Below, piece by piece: positions 25,119-32,703 of a stretch of DNA of 32,703 nucleotides. Source of the stretch: Fidelibacterota bacterium (lineage in GTDB: Bacteria > Marinisomatota > Marinisomatia > Marinisomatales > TCS55). Numbering within the stretch: position 1 is the stretch's first letter; each line of letters starts with the position of its first letter. A program made the position numbers and the translations under genes. Location: assembly GCA_004124535.1 (NCBI GenBank), contig SCKQ01000024.1, positions 1 through 32,703 of the forward strand, given 5' to 3'. The notes beneath the pieces are model-generated. The model saw only the letters and a program-made list of their open reading frames with translations. It was not told the DNA's origin and ran no database searches.

Positions 25119-26210
25119 ATGGCAGATTTAAGCATAGAAGTAAACGGCATTAAATTCCCCAACCCATTTGTGATCGGGTCAGGGCCTCCAAGCACTAATT
25201 CAAAAACCATCATTAAGGCTTTTGATAATGGGTGGGGTGGTGTTTCCGCAAAAACGGTAAGCTTGACAGAAACTCCGGTCATCAATGTTGCCCCTCGATA
25301 TGGTAAATTAAAAACCCCAAGCGGTGAAATTATCGGCTTCGAGAATATCGAACTGATATCCGACAGAACACTGGAAATGTGGCTGGATGAATTCAAGGAA
25401 ATAAAAGATGCTCATCCTGACAAAGTGTTGATCTCTTCAATAATGGAGAAATACAATAAGGATTCATGGCAGGAATTAACCGGTAGAATAGCCGAAACTG
25501 GGGTAGATATGTTTGAACTGAATTTCTCTTGCCCTCACGGACATACCGAAGAAGGCATGGGAGCTTTCATGGGGCAGAATCCCGATATGGTGAGAGAAGT
25601 AACTGGTTGGGTTGCCGAAGTGACGGACTTGCCAATATGGGCCAAAATGACACCCGATATTTTAGATATAACCGAACCGGCCAAAGCAGCGATGGAAGGT
25701 GGTGCAAGTGGCGTGGCCGCAATCAATACCATACCATCTATTTTAAATATTGACCTCGAAACGCTGGCTCCAATGCCCACAGTGGAGGGACATTCAACCC
25801 TCGGTGGATATTCCTATTATGCCGTGAAACCCATTGCGTTGCGCATGGTGTCCCAAATAGGAAGAGGGGTCCCCGATGCAGAAATATCAGGTATAGGTGG
25901 CGTTATCAGCAGTCATGAGGCAATCGAATTTATCCTGTTGGGAAGTTCTACTGTTCAGGTATGTACCGGTGTTATGATGCAGGGCTACGAGATGGTTGAG
26001 GAAATGTGTGAGGGTTTATCGAACTTCATGGAAAAACATGGTTTCCAAACCGTTCGCGAGTTTGTAGGACATTCATTGCAATTTCTTACAACACATCATG
26101 ACTTGGCAGATAAGCGACGCGCGCGAAAAGCAGATGCATTGGGCGTGAATCGTGACAATAATTGGACAGGTGATATTAAGAAGGAAACAGACGAGCTAGT
26201 CAGTAAATAA
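25119..26210 (+). CDS. preA: Dihydropyrimidine dehydrogenase, short PYD1-like form without Fe-S domain
   Basis: A 363-residue FMN barrel of the dihydroorotate/dihydropyrimidine dehydrogenase family. Landmarks are IKFPNPFVIGSGPPS (11-25), FELNFSCPHG (132-141), IWAKMTPDILDI (173-184), AAINTI (200-205), SGIGGV (257-262) and TVQVCTG (278-284). It should reduce uracil or thymine to the dihydro form. E. coli PreA is about 411 residues with a C-terminal 2[4Fe-4S] ferredoxin domain; this protein stops before it and has only three Cys (138, 282, 297), so no cluster can be built. The tail WTGDIKKETDELVSK resembles what I recall of plant PYD1. Met151 aligns with the active-site Cys of mammalian DPD. No PreT-like partner is in the window, so the electron donor is open. 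Confidence 0.9.
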   Translation: MADLSIEVNGIKFPNPFVIGSGPPSTNSKTIIKAFDNGWGGVSAKTVSLTETPVINVAPRYGKLKTPSGEIIGFENIELISDRTLEMWLDEFKEIKDAHPDKVLISSIMEKYNKDSWQELTGRIAETGVDMFELNFSCPHGHTEEGMGAFMGQNPDMVREVTGWVAEVTDLPIWAKMTPDILDITEPAKAAMEGGASGVAAINTIPSILNIDLETLAPMPTVEGHSTLGGYSYYAVKPIALRMVSQIGRGVPDAEISGIGGVISSHEAIEFILLGSSTVQVCTGVMMQGYEMVEEMCEGLSNFMEKHGFQTVREFVGHSLQFLTTHHDLADKRRARKADALGVNRDNNWTGDIKKETDELVSK

Positions 26211-26293
26211 GTTTCGGATTGAAAATTCTGGGTTCCTCAACCAACAGATACATTAAAAAATAATCTAGCACATACCTTTAGAAAGGAATTTTA

Positions 26294-27610
26294 ATGACAG
26301 ATCAACAACTAAATCTTGAACACCTGTGGATGCCCTTTTCAGCCAATCGGGATTTTAAAAATGCTCCCCGGTTGATGAATGAGGCCAAGGGCATGTATTA
26401 TAAAAAACCGGATGGAACTGAAGTTCTTGATGGAACAGCGGGCTTGTGGTGCTGCAATGCTGGGCATGGTAATAAAAAGATTGTCAACGCCATTCAGGAG
26501 CAAGCAGCAAAAATGGATTTTGCACCTTCCTTTCAAATGGGCCATCCATTGGGCTTTCAAGCAGCGCAAAAGCTAATGGAGATTGTGCCAGCAGATGATT
26601 TTCAAAATGTCTTCTTTACCAATTCCGGTTCTGAAGCCGTGGACACTGTTTTAAAGATCGCGCTGGCCTATCAACAGCACCGGGGCGAAAATGAACGTAC
26701 CATTCTTGTCGGTAGAGAGCGGGCCTATCATGGCGTTGGTTTTGGGGGAATTACTGTTGGCGGACTTCCTCTAAATAAGAAATATTTCACCCTCCTGCCA
26801 GATGTGGACCACATCTGCCATACCCACGATCTGGAACATAACGCCTTCAGTAAAGGTGAGCCGGAGTGGGGCGAACACTTGGCCAACGATCTGGAACGTA
26901 TCATTGAAAAACATGGCGGACAACAAATTGCGGCTGTGATCGTAGAACCTGTCGCAGGATCCACGGGCGTTTTAGTACCGCCCAAAGGATATTTAAAAAG
27001 ATTGCGGGAGATTTGTACAAAGCATGATATCCTGCTCATTTTTGATGAAGTGATCACCGGATTCGGCCGGCTGGGAAAACCGTTTGCCGCCCAATATTTT
27101 GATGTTGAACCGGATATGATCACCTGTGCCAAGGGACTCACCAGCGGGACGGTGCCCATGGGGGCGGTTATGGTTAAAAAGGAGATCTACGATGCCTTTC
27201 AACAGGGAAATCCAAAATCCATCGATCTTTTTCATGGCTATACCTATACAGCCCATCCATTGGCAGCCGTAGCCGCCATAACTACATTAGAAGTCTATAT
27301 TGAAGATGGCTTGTTTGATCGAGCCGCCGTATTAGCACCCTACTGGGAAGAAGCCCTGCATTCTTTACAAGGAGTTGGTTCAATCATCGATATTCGCACA
27401 ATCGGCCTCATGGCCGGAATTGAAATGGAACCGCGTGATAACAATGTTGGCGAGCGGGGATATGATATTTTTTGTGATGCATTTCATAACCACAATTTGC
27501 TCGTGCGGGTAACAGCAGATACTGTTGCCCTATCACCACCTTTGATCATAGAAAAAGAACATATCGATCAGATTGTAGAAACATTGAGAAAAATTATCCC
27601 AAATCATTAA
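26294..27610 (+). CDS. Beta-alanine:pyruvate (omega-amino acid) aminotransferase
   Basis: A 438-residue class-III PLP aminotransferase. It has the N-terminal LEHLWMPFSANRDF typical of omega-amino acid:pyruvate transaminases, FFTNSGSEAVDT (107-118), AYHGVGFGG (144-152), Asp251 in LLIFDEVITGFGRLG and Schiff-base Lys280 in TCAKGLTSG. It should turn beta-alanine into malonate semialdehyde and 3-aminoisobutyrate into methylmalonate semialdehyde, with pyruvate as amino acceptor, linking beta-ureidopropionase to MmsA. A clear AGAAAGGA ribosome-binding site precedes the ATG. The 83-base gap before it shows no terminator, so it is probably in the same operon. Taurine- or GABA-type activity cannot be excluded. 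Confidence 0.92.
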   Translation: MTDQQLNLEHLWMPFSANRDFKNAPRLMNEAKGMYYKKPDGTEVLDGTAGLWCCNAGHGNKKIVNAIQEQAAKMDFAPSFQMGHPLGFQAAQKLMEIVPADDFQNVFFTNSGSEAVDTVLKIALAYQQHRGENERTILVGRERAYHGVGFGGITVGGLPLNKKYFTLLPDVDHICHTHDLEHNAFSKGEPEWGEHLANDLERIIEKHGGQQIAAVIVEPVAGSTGVLVPPKGYLKRLREICTKHDILLIFDEVITGFGRLGKPFAAQYFDVEPDMITCAKGLTSGTVPMGAVMVKKEIYDAFQQGNPKSIDLFHGYTYTAHPLAAVAAITTLEVYIEDGLFDRAAVLAPYWEEALHSLQGVGSIIDIRTIGLMAGIEMEPRDNNVGERGYDIFCDAFHNHNLLVRVTADTVALSPPLIIEKEHIDQIVETLRKIIPNH

Positions 27611-27645
27611 TTATCAATTTGTTTACACATATTTAGAGGATCAAT

Positions 27646-29127
27646 ATGAATCATAAGAATTATATTAATAACGAATGGGTGGATGCCAAAGACGGTAAAA
27701 CTTTTGACGTTGAGAATCCTTTTACTGAAGAAATTATAGCGCAAGTTCCGCGTTCGAATGAAGTAGATGTGGATGCGGCAGTCCAGGCTGCCAAAGCAGC
27801 CTGGAAAGAATGGAAAATGCTGGGTTCGCTGGATATGCGTGACTTGCTTCGGGAAGTGGCCGTAAAAAGCCGGGCCCATGACCATGAAATTGCGGAGATC
27901 ATTACCCACGAAAGCGGGAAGCCGCTCATCGAATGTCTCGATGAGATCGAATGGATCGCTTCCATTTTTGAATATTATTCCGAGATCGGCCGAGATCAGC
28001 GCGGTCGTGTTGTTGCACCGGTTACACCACGATCCATGAGCATGGTGGTGAAGGAAGCCTATGGCGTGGTGGGCTGTATCGTTCCCTGGAACTACCCCCT
28101 ACTACTCATGGCCTGGAAAGCAGCGCCGGCATTGGCGGCTGGAAACACGGTAGTGGTCAAACCATCTGAAGTGACGCCGCTATCCATCATGCGCTGGCTT
28201 GAAGTGGCTTGTGATCATTTGCCGAAAGGAATATTGAATATGGTTACCGGATTTGGTGCAACAGGCGCAGCGTTGGTTGAACATCCTGATACACGTGTCA
28301 TCGCATTCACAGGAAGCGTCGATACCGGGAAAAAGATTGCAACCATGGCAGCGGCACAACTGAAAAAAACAAGCCTGGAATTAGGTGGGAATGATCCGAT
28401 CATCATATGTGATGATGTGGATGTTCAGATCGCAGCAAAGGGAACTGCCTGGGGCGGACTGTTGAACGCAGGCCAGGTTTGTACATCCCTGGAACGGGTT
28501 TTTGTGATGGAATCCATAGCCAATGATTTTATTGAGGCCGTTGTGGAAGAAGCGAAGAAGGTCCGATTGGGTGACCCCATGCATGGACAGACAGATATGG
28601 GACCCATGGCTTCTGAGATGCAACTGGAAAAGGCTGAAGGAAAGGTGGAACGAGCGCAAGCGGAAGGTGCCCGGTTATTATGTGGTGGGAACAGGCCAGA
28701 AGAGTTTGAAAAAGGTCACTTTTATAATCCAACTGTATTTGACCAGGTGACCAGCGAAATGGAAATGATGAATGTGGAGACATTTGGCCCCATCATCCCG
28801 ATTCAAAAGGTGAAAAACCTTGAAGAGGCCATTGAGCTGACCAATAATTCACAATATGGACTGGGGTGCAATATATACACCAATGATATGGAAAAAGCCC
28901 TTACTGCCGCAGAAGATATTAAGGCCGGTTCCTTCTGGATCAACGATCCCTTAACAGATAATGAAGCAGCTCCCTTCGGCGGCATGAAAATGTCCGGCGG
29001 CGGACGGGAATTGGGCATCGAAGGTTTGGATGAATTCAGGGAAGCAAAACATATCCTGATCGACTATAAGATTCGAGAAAAGGATTACTGGTTTCCGTAT
29101 GATCTTGAAGAGGGTAGGAAAACTTAA
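27646..29127 (+). CDS. NAD(P)-dependent aldehyde dehydrogenase (paralogue 2)
   Basis: A 493-residue aldehyde dehydrogenase with Asn149 (VPWNYP), Glu245 (LELGGND), Cys279 (LNAGQVCTS) and a C-terminal AAPFGGMKMSGGGRELG. It has the ELGG glutamate absent from MmsA, so it should form a free acid from an aldehyde. It is plainly a duplicate of the gene at 19080; their N-terminal 50 residues and active-site regions are almost superimposable. Following the beta-alanine aminotransferase by 35 bases, it might oxidise malonate semialdehyde to malonate or act on a related aldehyde, giving a second exit beside MmsA; this is inference. The ribosome-binding site is AGAGGA, six bases before the ATG. Confidence 0.92.
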   Translation: MNHKNYINNEWVDAKDGKTFDVENPFTEEIIAQVPRSNEVDVDAAVQAAKAAWKEWKMLGSLDMRDLLREVAVKSRAHDHEIAEIITHESGKPLIECLDEIEWIASIFEYYSEIGRDQRGRVVAPVTPRSMSMVVKEAYGVVGCIVPWNYPLLLMAWKAAPALAAGNTVVVKPSEVTPLSIMRWLEVACDHLPKGILNMVTGFGATGAALVEHPDTRVIAFTGSVDTGKKIATMAAAQLKKTSLELGGNDPIIICDDVDVQIAAKGTAWGGLLNAGQVCTSLERVFVMESIANDFIEAVVEEAKKVRLGDPMHGQTDMGPMASEMQLEKAEGKVERAQAEGARLLCGGNRPEEFEKGHFYNPTVFDQVTSEMEMMNVETFGPIIPIQKVKNLEEAIELTNNSQYGLGCNIYTNDMEKALTAAEDIKAGSFWINDPLTDNEAAPFGGMKMSGGGRELGIEGLDEFREAKHILIDYKIREKDYWFPYDLEEGRKT

Positions 29128-29264
29128 AGGTTTCTGTCATTCTGAACGAGCCCTACGACTGAAGAATCTCAAGCATCTTGTAATTAATTGAGTTTCTTTA
29201 CACCCCCCTAAATCCTTCTTTAATAAGGGGGACTTTTAATGTGTAAATATTTTTAATTTTTGTT
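29128..29264. repeat. Intergenic repeat remnants after the pyrimidine operon
   Basis: This gap contains two pieces that look like dispersed intergenic repeats. One is TGTCATTCTGAACGAG followed by GAAGAATCTCA (29135-29170), a widespread type of bacterial intergenic element. The other is a C-run/G-run hairpin, CCCCCT to AGGGGG (29203-29232), with AT-rich spacer and a following TTTT, related to the copy at 17461-17489. The hairpin may serve as a weak terminator of the operon. No gene is seen, and the next gene has no clear ribosome-binding site. Confidence 0.45.
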
Positions 29265-30380
29265 ATGGATTATGATGTTGTCATTATTGGAGCGGGAGTC
29301 GTAGGCCTAGCAATAGCCCGTGAATTAGCTGAATCTTCTGATAAAACGGTTTTGGTAATTGAAAAGGAAGCAAGTTTCGGGCAGGGTGTTTCAAGTCGAA
29401 ACAGTGAGGTGATACATTCCGGAATCTATTATACACCTGATTCCCTGAAAGCCAAATTCTGCACTCGGGGACGGGAATTAACCTATGATTTTTGTCAAAA
29501 ACACCAGATCTGGCATGAACAGTGCGGAAAACTGGTCATTGCCCAGGATGGACAGCTTAATGAACTTGAGAAACTTTATGAAATTGCCCAGAAAAATGGC
29601 GTCCCGGACAACTACATTATAGACCAAAAAGAATTATCCGCACTAGAGCCCCAAATTCGTGGTACTGCAGCGTTATTTGTTGGCTGCACTGGAATTATGT
29701 CCGCTCATGAGTTTATGGCTGTACTGCACCGAATATCGGCGGAAAAAGAGCATGATTACCTATTTATGTCGGAAGTGGTGGAAATAGAGCAAATTATTGA
29801 TGGATATAAAGTGGAAATCCGCAATGCTGACGGAGATATAGAACATGTCACGACTGAATGGGTCGTCAATGCCGGAGGACTGCACAGCGATATGATCGCC
29901 CAAATGCTGGGAGACGAAGAATCTTTCCCAAAATTAAAATATTCAAAGGGATGTTACTTTAAGTTGTCGTCCCGGTGGCGGGGACAGTTTCGGCACTTGG
30001 TGTACCCTTTACCGGACGAAAAACATGGTTCACTGGGTATTCACTTAAGCTTTGATCAGACCCAAACGGTAAAGCTGGGGCCTAGCGCACACTGGCTGAA
30101 TGACAGAGTGGAGAATTACGATGTAGAGGAATCCCTTTTAGATCTCTTTCATGCTGGTGCGGCGCAGTATATAAATAACTTGAGGATGGAGGACCTAACA
30201 CCGGATTTTGCAGGAATTCGGCCCAAGATTTATAATGAGAAAAATCCGCTGTCTGATTTTTATATTGAACATGAGGAGGACAAAGGTTTCCCAGGATGGG
30301 TTAATTTGATCGGTATTGAATCACCGGGGCTGACGGCGGCTTTGGCGATTGCGGAAGAAATTATGATCTATATTGAATAA
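29265..30380 (+). CDS. FAD-dependent oxidoreductase, L-2-hydroxyglutarate oxidase (LhgO)-like
   Basis: A 371-residue flavoprotein of the DAO fold. The N-terminal FAD motif is VVIIGAGVVGLAIARELAE (GAGVVG at 9-14), followed by SSRNSEVIHSGIYYTPDSLKAKFC, VVNAGGLHSD and a C-terminal IGIESPGLTAALAIAEE. The SSRNSEVIHSGIYY block is characteristic of L-2-hydroxyglutarate dehydrogenase/oxidase-like proteins, which oxidise L-2-hydroxyglutarate to 2-oxoglutarate and pass electrons to quinone or oxygen. The family is somewhat short here but complete. It lies after a repeat-bearing gap, so membership of the operon is uncertain. It converges on the capD-like gene with nine bases between the stops. Oxidation of another 2-hydroxy acid or an amino acid is possible. 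Confidence 0.82.
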   Translation: MDYDVVIIGAGVVGLAIARELAESSDKTVLVIEKEASFGQGVSSRNSEVIHSGIYYTPDSLKAKFCTRGRELTYDFCQKHQIWHEQCGKLVIAQDGQLNELEKLYEIAQKNGVPDNYIIDQKELSALEPQIRGTAALFVGCTGIMSAHEFMAVLHRISAEKEHDYLFMSEVVEIEQIIDGYKVEIRNADGDIEHVTTEWVVNAGGLHSDMIAQMLGDEESFPKLKYSKGCYFKLSSRWRGQFRHLVYPLPDEKHGSLGIHLSFDQTQTVKLGPSAHWLNDRVENYDVEESLLDLFHAGAAQYINNLRMEDLTPDFAGIRPKIYNEKNPLSDFYIEHEEDKGFPGWVNLIGIESPGLTAALAIAEEIMIYIE

Positions 30381-30389
30381 TATAACTAA

Positions 30390-32303
30390 TTAAGCCTGTC
30401 CTTTAATAGTAAATGGTTGCATACGATCTTCTTCGGTAAGGGGCATAAAGGATCTTGGTATATAGTCTGGGAGGAGCTGTTTTAATTTTAATTGAATTTC
30501 TCCACTATCTAAGTTTTCAGAAATTTTAAGAAGATCTTTTACAGCTGATTTTAATGCTGCCCAGTTCATTTGGTGGTTGTCTTCATACAGAATCATAATT
30601 TTCTTGTGTTCAGAAACAACTACCTTTTCATCTTTGGATTGTAATTCTTCATAAAGTTTTTCTCCAGGTCTTAAACCAGTATAAGCAATAGGTATATCCT
30701 TATCAGGCTCAAATCCAGATAATCTTATTAGATCACGAGCCATTTGATCAATTTTAATTGGTTTGCCCATATCCAGAAGAAATATTTTTCCCTTTTCTTC
30801 AACCAGAGCTCCGGCCTGTAAGATAAGCTGTGCAGCTTCCTGGATGGACATAAAATAACGGGTCATTTCGGGATGTGTGATCGTTACAGGACCCCCTAAA
30901 TTGATCTGTTTCTGAAAGGTTGGAATAGCACTACCGGAACTGCCAATCACATTCCCGAATCGTACCGCCAAGTATTGGGTGTCGGAATCAATATTGATTG
31001 ACTGGATTAACTTCTCTGCCAATCTTTTTGTTGCACCCATTACATTGATGGGGTTAACTGCTTTATCAGTAGATACCAAAACGAATTTTTCTACACGGTA
31101 TTTATCCGCCATTTCAACCAGATTCACTGTACCACCAACATTAGTTGCGACTGCAGCCCAAGGATGCAGTTCCTGAATGGGAACATGTTTATATGCTGCA
31201 GCATGAAAAATGATTTGAGGACGATTTTCATTGAAAATCTTTTCCATGTTTTTAACCTGGAGGATATCACCTAAAATCGGTTTTATAATTGCATTACTTT
31301 TCACTCTTTCCATATCAGCAGTAATGGTAAACAGATTCTGCTCACTAATATCCAAGCAAATGATCTCAGCAGGATTAAAAGCAACACATTGCTTCACAAG
31401 TTCTGATCCGATAGACCCTCCGGCACCTGTGATAAGAACCCGCTTTCCTTTCAATAATAGTTCAATAGAATTTTTATCCAACTTCACTTCTTCCCGCCCC
31501 AACAGATCAACATAGGATACATCTCGTATGGAGGAAAGTGAAATATCATTATCGATTAATTCTGAAAGACTGGGCACTATTTTATATCTTTTCCCAGTTG
31601 CTTTGCAGTGTTTCACAATCCTGCGCATTTGCTCACCAGATGACGACGGCGCGGTAATAAGCAACTCATCATAAGGAAGAGTTATATGTTCAAGATCAGC
31701 AACATTACCTAAAATTTTATACCCGTGCAACATAGCTCCTTTCTTATTAGGATCATCATCCACAAAACCTATAATTTTATATGGTGATGTAGGAGTATTT
31801 ATAATTTCTCGGGCAATTTTTTCACCGGTTTTTCCAGCACCAATGAGAACAAGATTTTTCTTGATTTTTTCATTATCAGAAAATAATTCAGTATAAAAAT
31901 GAGTATAATACAATCTTACAACTACTCGATTGGCACAGACTATTATTGTAGTTAAAATAAGGTCCAAAAGAAATATTGATCGGGGAAATTTTTCCAATCC
32001 TTCTATAAACCCAAATACTACAATGATAATGATAGAAGCAATGAAAACGGCTTTAGCAATATTTATTAGATCCCAGAGACTAGTATAGCGCCAAATGCCC
32101 TTATATAACCCGAATAAACTAAAGATAGCCAGCTTAATAACAATAAATACAGGCAACCAAACCCAATAAATACTGCTGTACTCTGCAGGAATAGTAAAAT
32201 CAAAACGGAGTAAAAAAGCACCAAAAAAACTTATAACAATGGCAAATAAATCAATAAATATCAATAAACTCCGTCGATGTTTATCAAAAATACTATTGAG
32301 CAC
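30390..32303 (-). CDS. CapD/FlaA1-type membrane-bound nucleotide-sugar 4,6-dehydratase
   Basis: A 637-residue protein. Four N-terminal membrane helices (about 12-125) are followed by a first Rossmann domain with LIGAGKTGEKIA (GAGKTG at 155-160) and then an extended SDR domain with ITGAGGSIGSE (GAGGSIG at 293-299), FHAAAYKHVP (367-375) and the catalytic Ser411-Met422-Lys426 set in STDKAVNP and VMGATKR. The Met in place of Tyr is normal for this WbpM/CapD/FlaA1 group, which makes UDP-4-keto-6-deoxy sugars from UDP-GlcNAc for capsule, O-antigen or glycan synthesis. The start is GTG at 32303, backed by a full AGGAGG seven bases upstream. A polysaccharide locus may continue past the right edge. 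Confidence 0.94.
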   Translation of the reverse strand: MLNSIFDKHRRSLLIFIDLFAIVISFFGAFLLRFDFTIPAEYSSIYWVWLPVFIVIKLAIFSLFGLYKGIWRYTSLWDLINIAKAVFIASIIIIVVFGFIEGLEKFPRSIFLLDLILTTIIVCANRVVVRLYYTHFYTELFSDNEKIKKNLVLIGAGKTGEKIAREIINTPTSPYKIIGFVDDDPNKKGAMLHGYKILGNVADLEHITLPYDELLITAPSSSGEQMRRIVKHCKATGKRYKIVPSLSELIDNDISLSSIRDVSYVDLLGREEVKLDKNSIELLLKGKRVLITGAGGSIGSELVKQCVAFNPAEIICLDISEQNLFTITADMERVKSNAIIKPILGDILQVKNMEKIFNENRPQIIFHAAAYKHVPIQELHPWAAVATNVGGTVNLVEMADKYRVEKFVLVSTDKAVNPINVMGATKRLAEKLIQSINIDSDTQYLAVRFGNVIGSSGSAIPTFQKQINLGGPVTITHPEMTRYFMSIQEAAQLILQAGALVEEKGKIFLLDMGKPIKIDQMARDLIRLSGFEPDKDIPIAYTGLRPGEKLYEELQSKDEKVVVSEHKKIMILYEDNHQMNWAALKSAVKDLLKISENLDSGEIQLKLKQLLPDYIPRSFMPLTEEDRMQPFTIKGQA

Positions 32304-32538
32304 TTAATAACCTCCTTACCTCATTTGTTAGGCCATTTATTAATAACACTGGTTATTTGTATTAGAATCTCCTAATTGCTGTGAAATATAGCAAGGATTA
32401 ACTTAAACTGACTTCTGTATGTTGGCAGGTGTCAATATTTTGACCCAATATATAACGGGATTGTAGACCCTATCATTCGTAGGGGCTGTAAGCCCTGGGT
32501 AGGCTTAGGGAAAAAATTATATGTCCACACCAATAACG
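32304..32538. promoter_or_regulatory. Leader/promoter region of the capD-like gene
   Basis: About 235 bases without a gene lie between the capD-like start and the terminator at 32539. The stretch holds the strong AGGAGG ribosome-binding site (complement of 32311-32316), AT-rich sequence, and near 32479-32510 a short GGGCT-GTA-AGCCC hairpin in a locally GC-rich patch that looks like another intergenic repeat. The promoter must be here because the terminator isolates the gene from its upstream neighbour, but hexamers could not be fixed. Confidence 0.4.
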
Positions 32539-32565
32539 AAAAAGTCTTCAGCAGAAGACTTTTTT
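32539..32565 (-). terminator. Hairpin terminator of the gene entering from the right
   Basis: AAAAAGTCTTC (32539-32549) pairs perfectly over 11 bases with GAAGACTTTTT (32554-32564) around AGCA. A-run and T-run ends make it usable in both directions. It lies about 40 bases past the stop of the partial minus-strand frame at 32606 and before the capD-like gene, so its likely job is to end that transcript. Confidence 0.8.
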
Positions 32566-32605
32566 ACGTTTTAAAACATGTGATTGTGGGAAGACTAAAT
32601 AATGA

Positions 32606-32703
32606 TTAAGCTAACCATTCATTTATTACTGGTATCAATTCTGGTTTATATTTTTTAATAAAAAGTTTTTTTACCAATAAAATTGCTGTTTTTGGTAAGA
32701 TAA
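32606..32703 (-). CDS. C-terminal fragment of an unrecognised protein (runs off the right edge)
   Basis: On the minus strand one frame is open from the right edge to TAA at 32606-32608, giving the last 31 residues, beginning ILPKTAILLVKKLFIKKYK and ending PELIPVINEWLA. The other two frames are stopped early, and a perfect terminator follows about 40 bases on, which supports a real gene end. The segment is hydrophobic and basic. No family can be named. Given the capD-like neighbour, a polysaccharide-related protein is possible. Confidence 0.5.
   Translation of the reverse strand, partial: ILPKTAILLVKKLFIKKYKPELIPVINEWLA

Noticed and set aside
27607..29018. Several minus-strand frames of 60-101 residues over the second aldehyde dehydrogenase
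   Set aside because: They are antisense shadows of a strongly conserved coding frame and show no motif or ribosome-binding site.
32424..32445. TTGACA-like -35 box for the capD-like gene
   Set aside because: A TTGACA reads on the minus strand, but no acceptable -10 sequence lies 16-18 bases downstream, so no promoter was called from it.
1..32703. CRISPR arrays, tRNA genes, transposons, prophage or defence systems
   Set aside because: No regularly spaced repeats, no cloverleaf sequences and no transposase, integrase or phage-like products were seen on reading the window; a covariance or HMM search could still find a weak case.

Overview
The window reads as a chromosome segment from a free-living, moderately AT-rich Gram-negative-type bacterium. 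It has dense operons, many stop/start overlaps, ATG/GTG/TTG starts, a lipoprotein signal and polysaccharide genes. A YbeY in which Asp replaces the third zinc His (a pattern I recall from Bacteroidota-like lineages) and the general gene content suggest the FCB group, perhaps a marine Marinimicrobia-like lineage. That placement is inference; no 16S rRNA gene is present.

Left part (1-8902, all minus strand): a lipoprotein fragment runs off the left edge. Reading right to left, a housekeeping operon follows: COG1579 zinc-ribbon/coiled-coil protein, RNase P RNA (rnpB), recJ, fabH, acyl-CoA dehydrogenase, pgpH-type c-di-AMP phosphodiesterase, ybeY, mazG. Most junctions overlap or are a few bases apart, and no terminator is visible between rnpB and recJ.

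Middle (9069-14546, minus): a fused ATP sulfurylase-APS kinase with its own terminator, then, upstream and separate, an APC permease, mmsA and a small family-2 glycosyltransferase.

Right part (14818-30380, plus except one gene): a catabolic island. Module A is a class-III aminotransferase, a PuuB/DadA-like FAD oxidoreductase, a sodium:solute symporter, an overlooked 42-residue membrane protein and an aldehyde dehydrogenase; its substrate is probably an amine or amino acid but is unknown. Module B is reductive pyrimidine degradation: a yeast-type cytosine deaminase (minus strand, divergent), NCS2 uracil permease, dihydropyrimidinase, beta-ureidopropionase, a dihydropyrimidine dehydrogenase, a beta-alanine:pyruvate-type aminotransferase, a second paralogous aldehyde dehydrogenase and an LhgO-like FAD enzyme. 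With MmsA next door, the segment can in principle take cytosine, uracil or thymine through beta-alanine or 3-aminoisobutyrate to acetyl-CoA or propionyl-CoA. The dihydropyrimidine dehydrogenase is the most unusual part. It lacks the C-terminal two-[4Fe-4S] ferredoxin domain of E. coli PreA, has no PreT partner in the window, and resembles plant PYD1 in its C-terminal tail.

Right edge (30390-32703, minus): a CapD/FlaA1-type nucleotide-sugar dehydratase with a strong ribosome-binding site, then a perfect hairpin terminator and the last 31 codons of an unrecognised gene. No tRNA, rRNA, CRISPR array, transposase or phage gene was seen.
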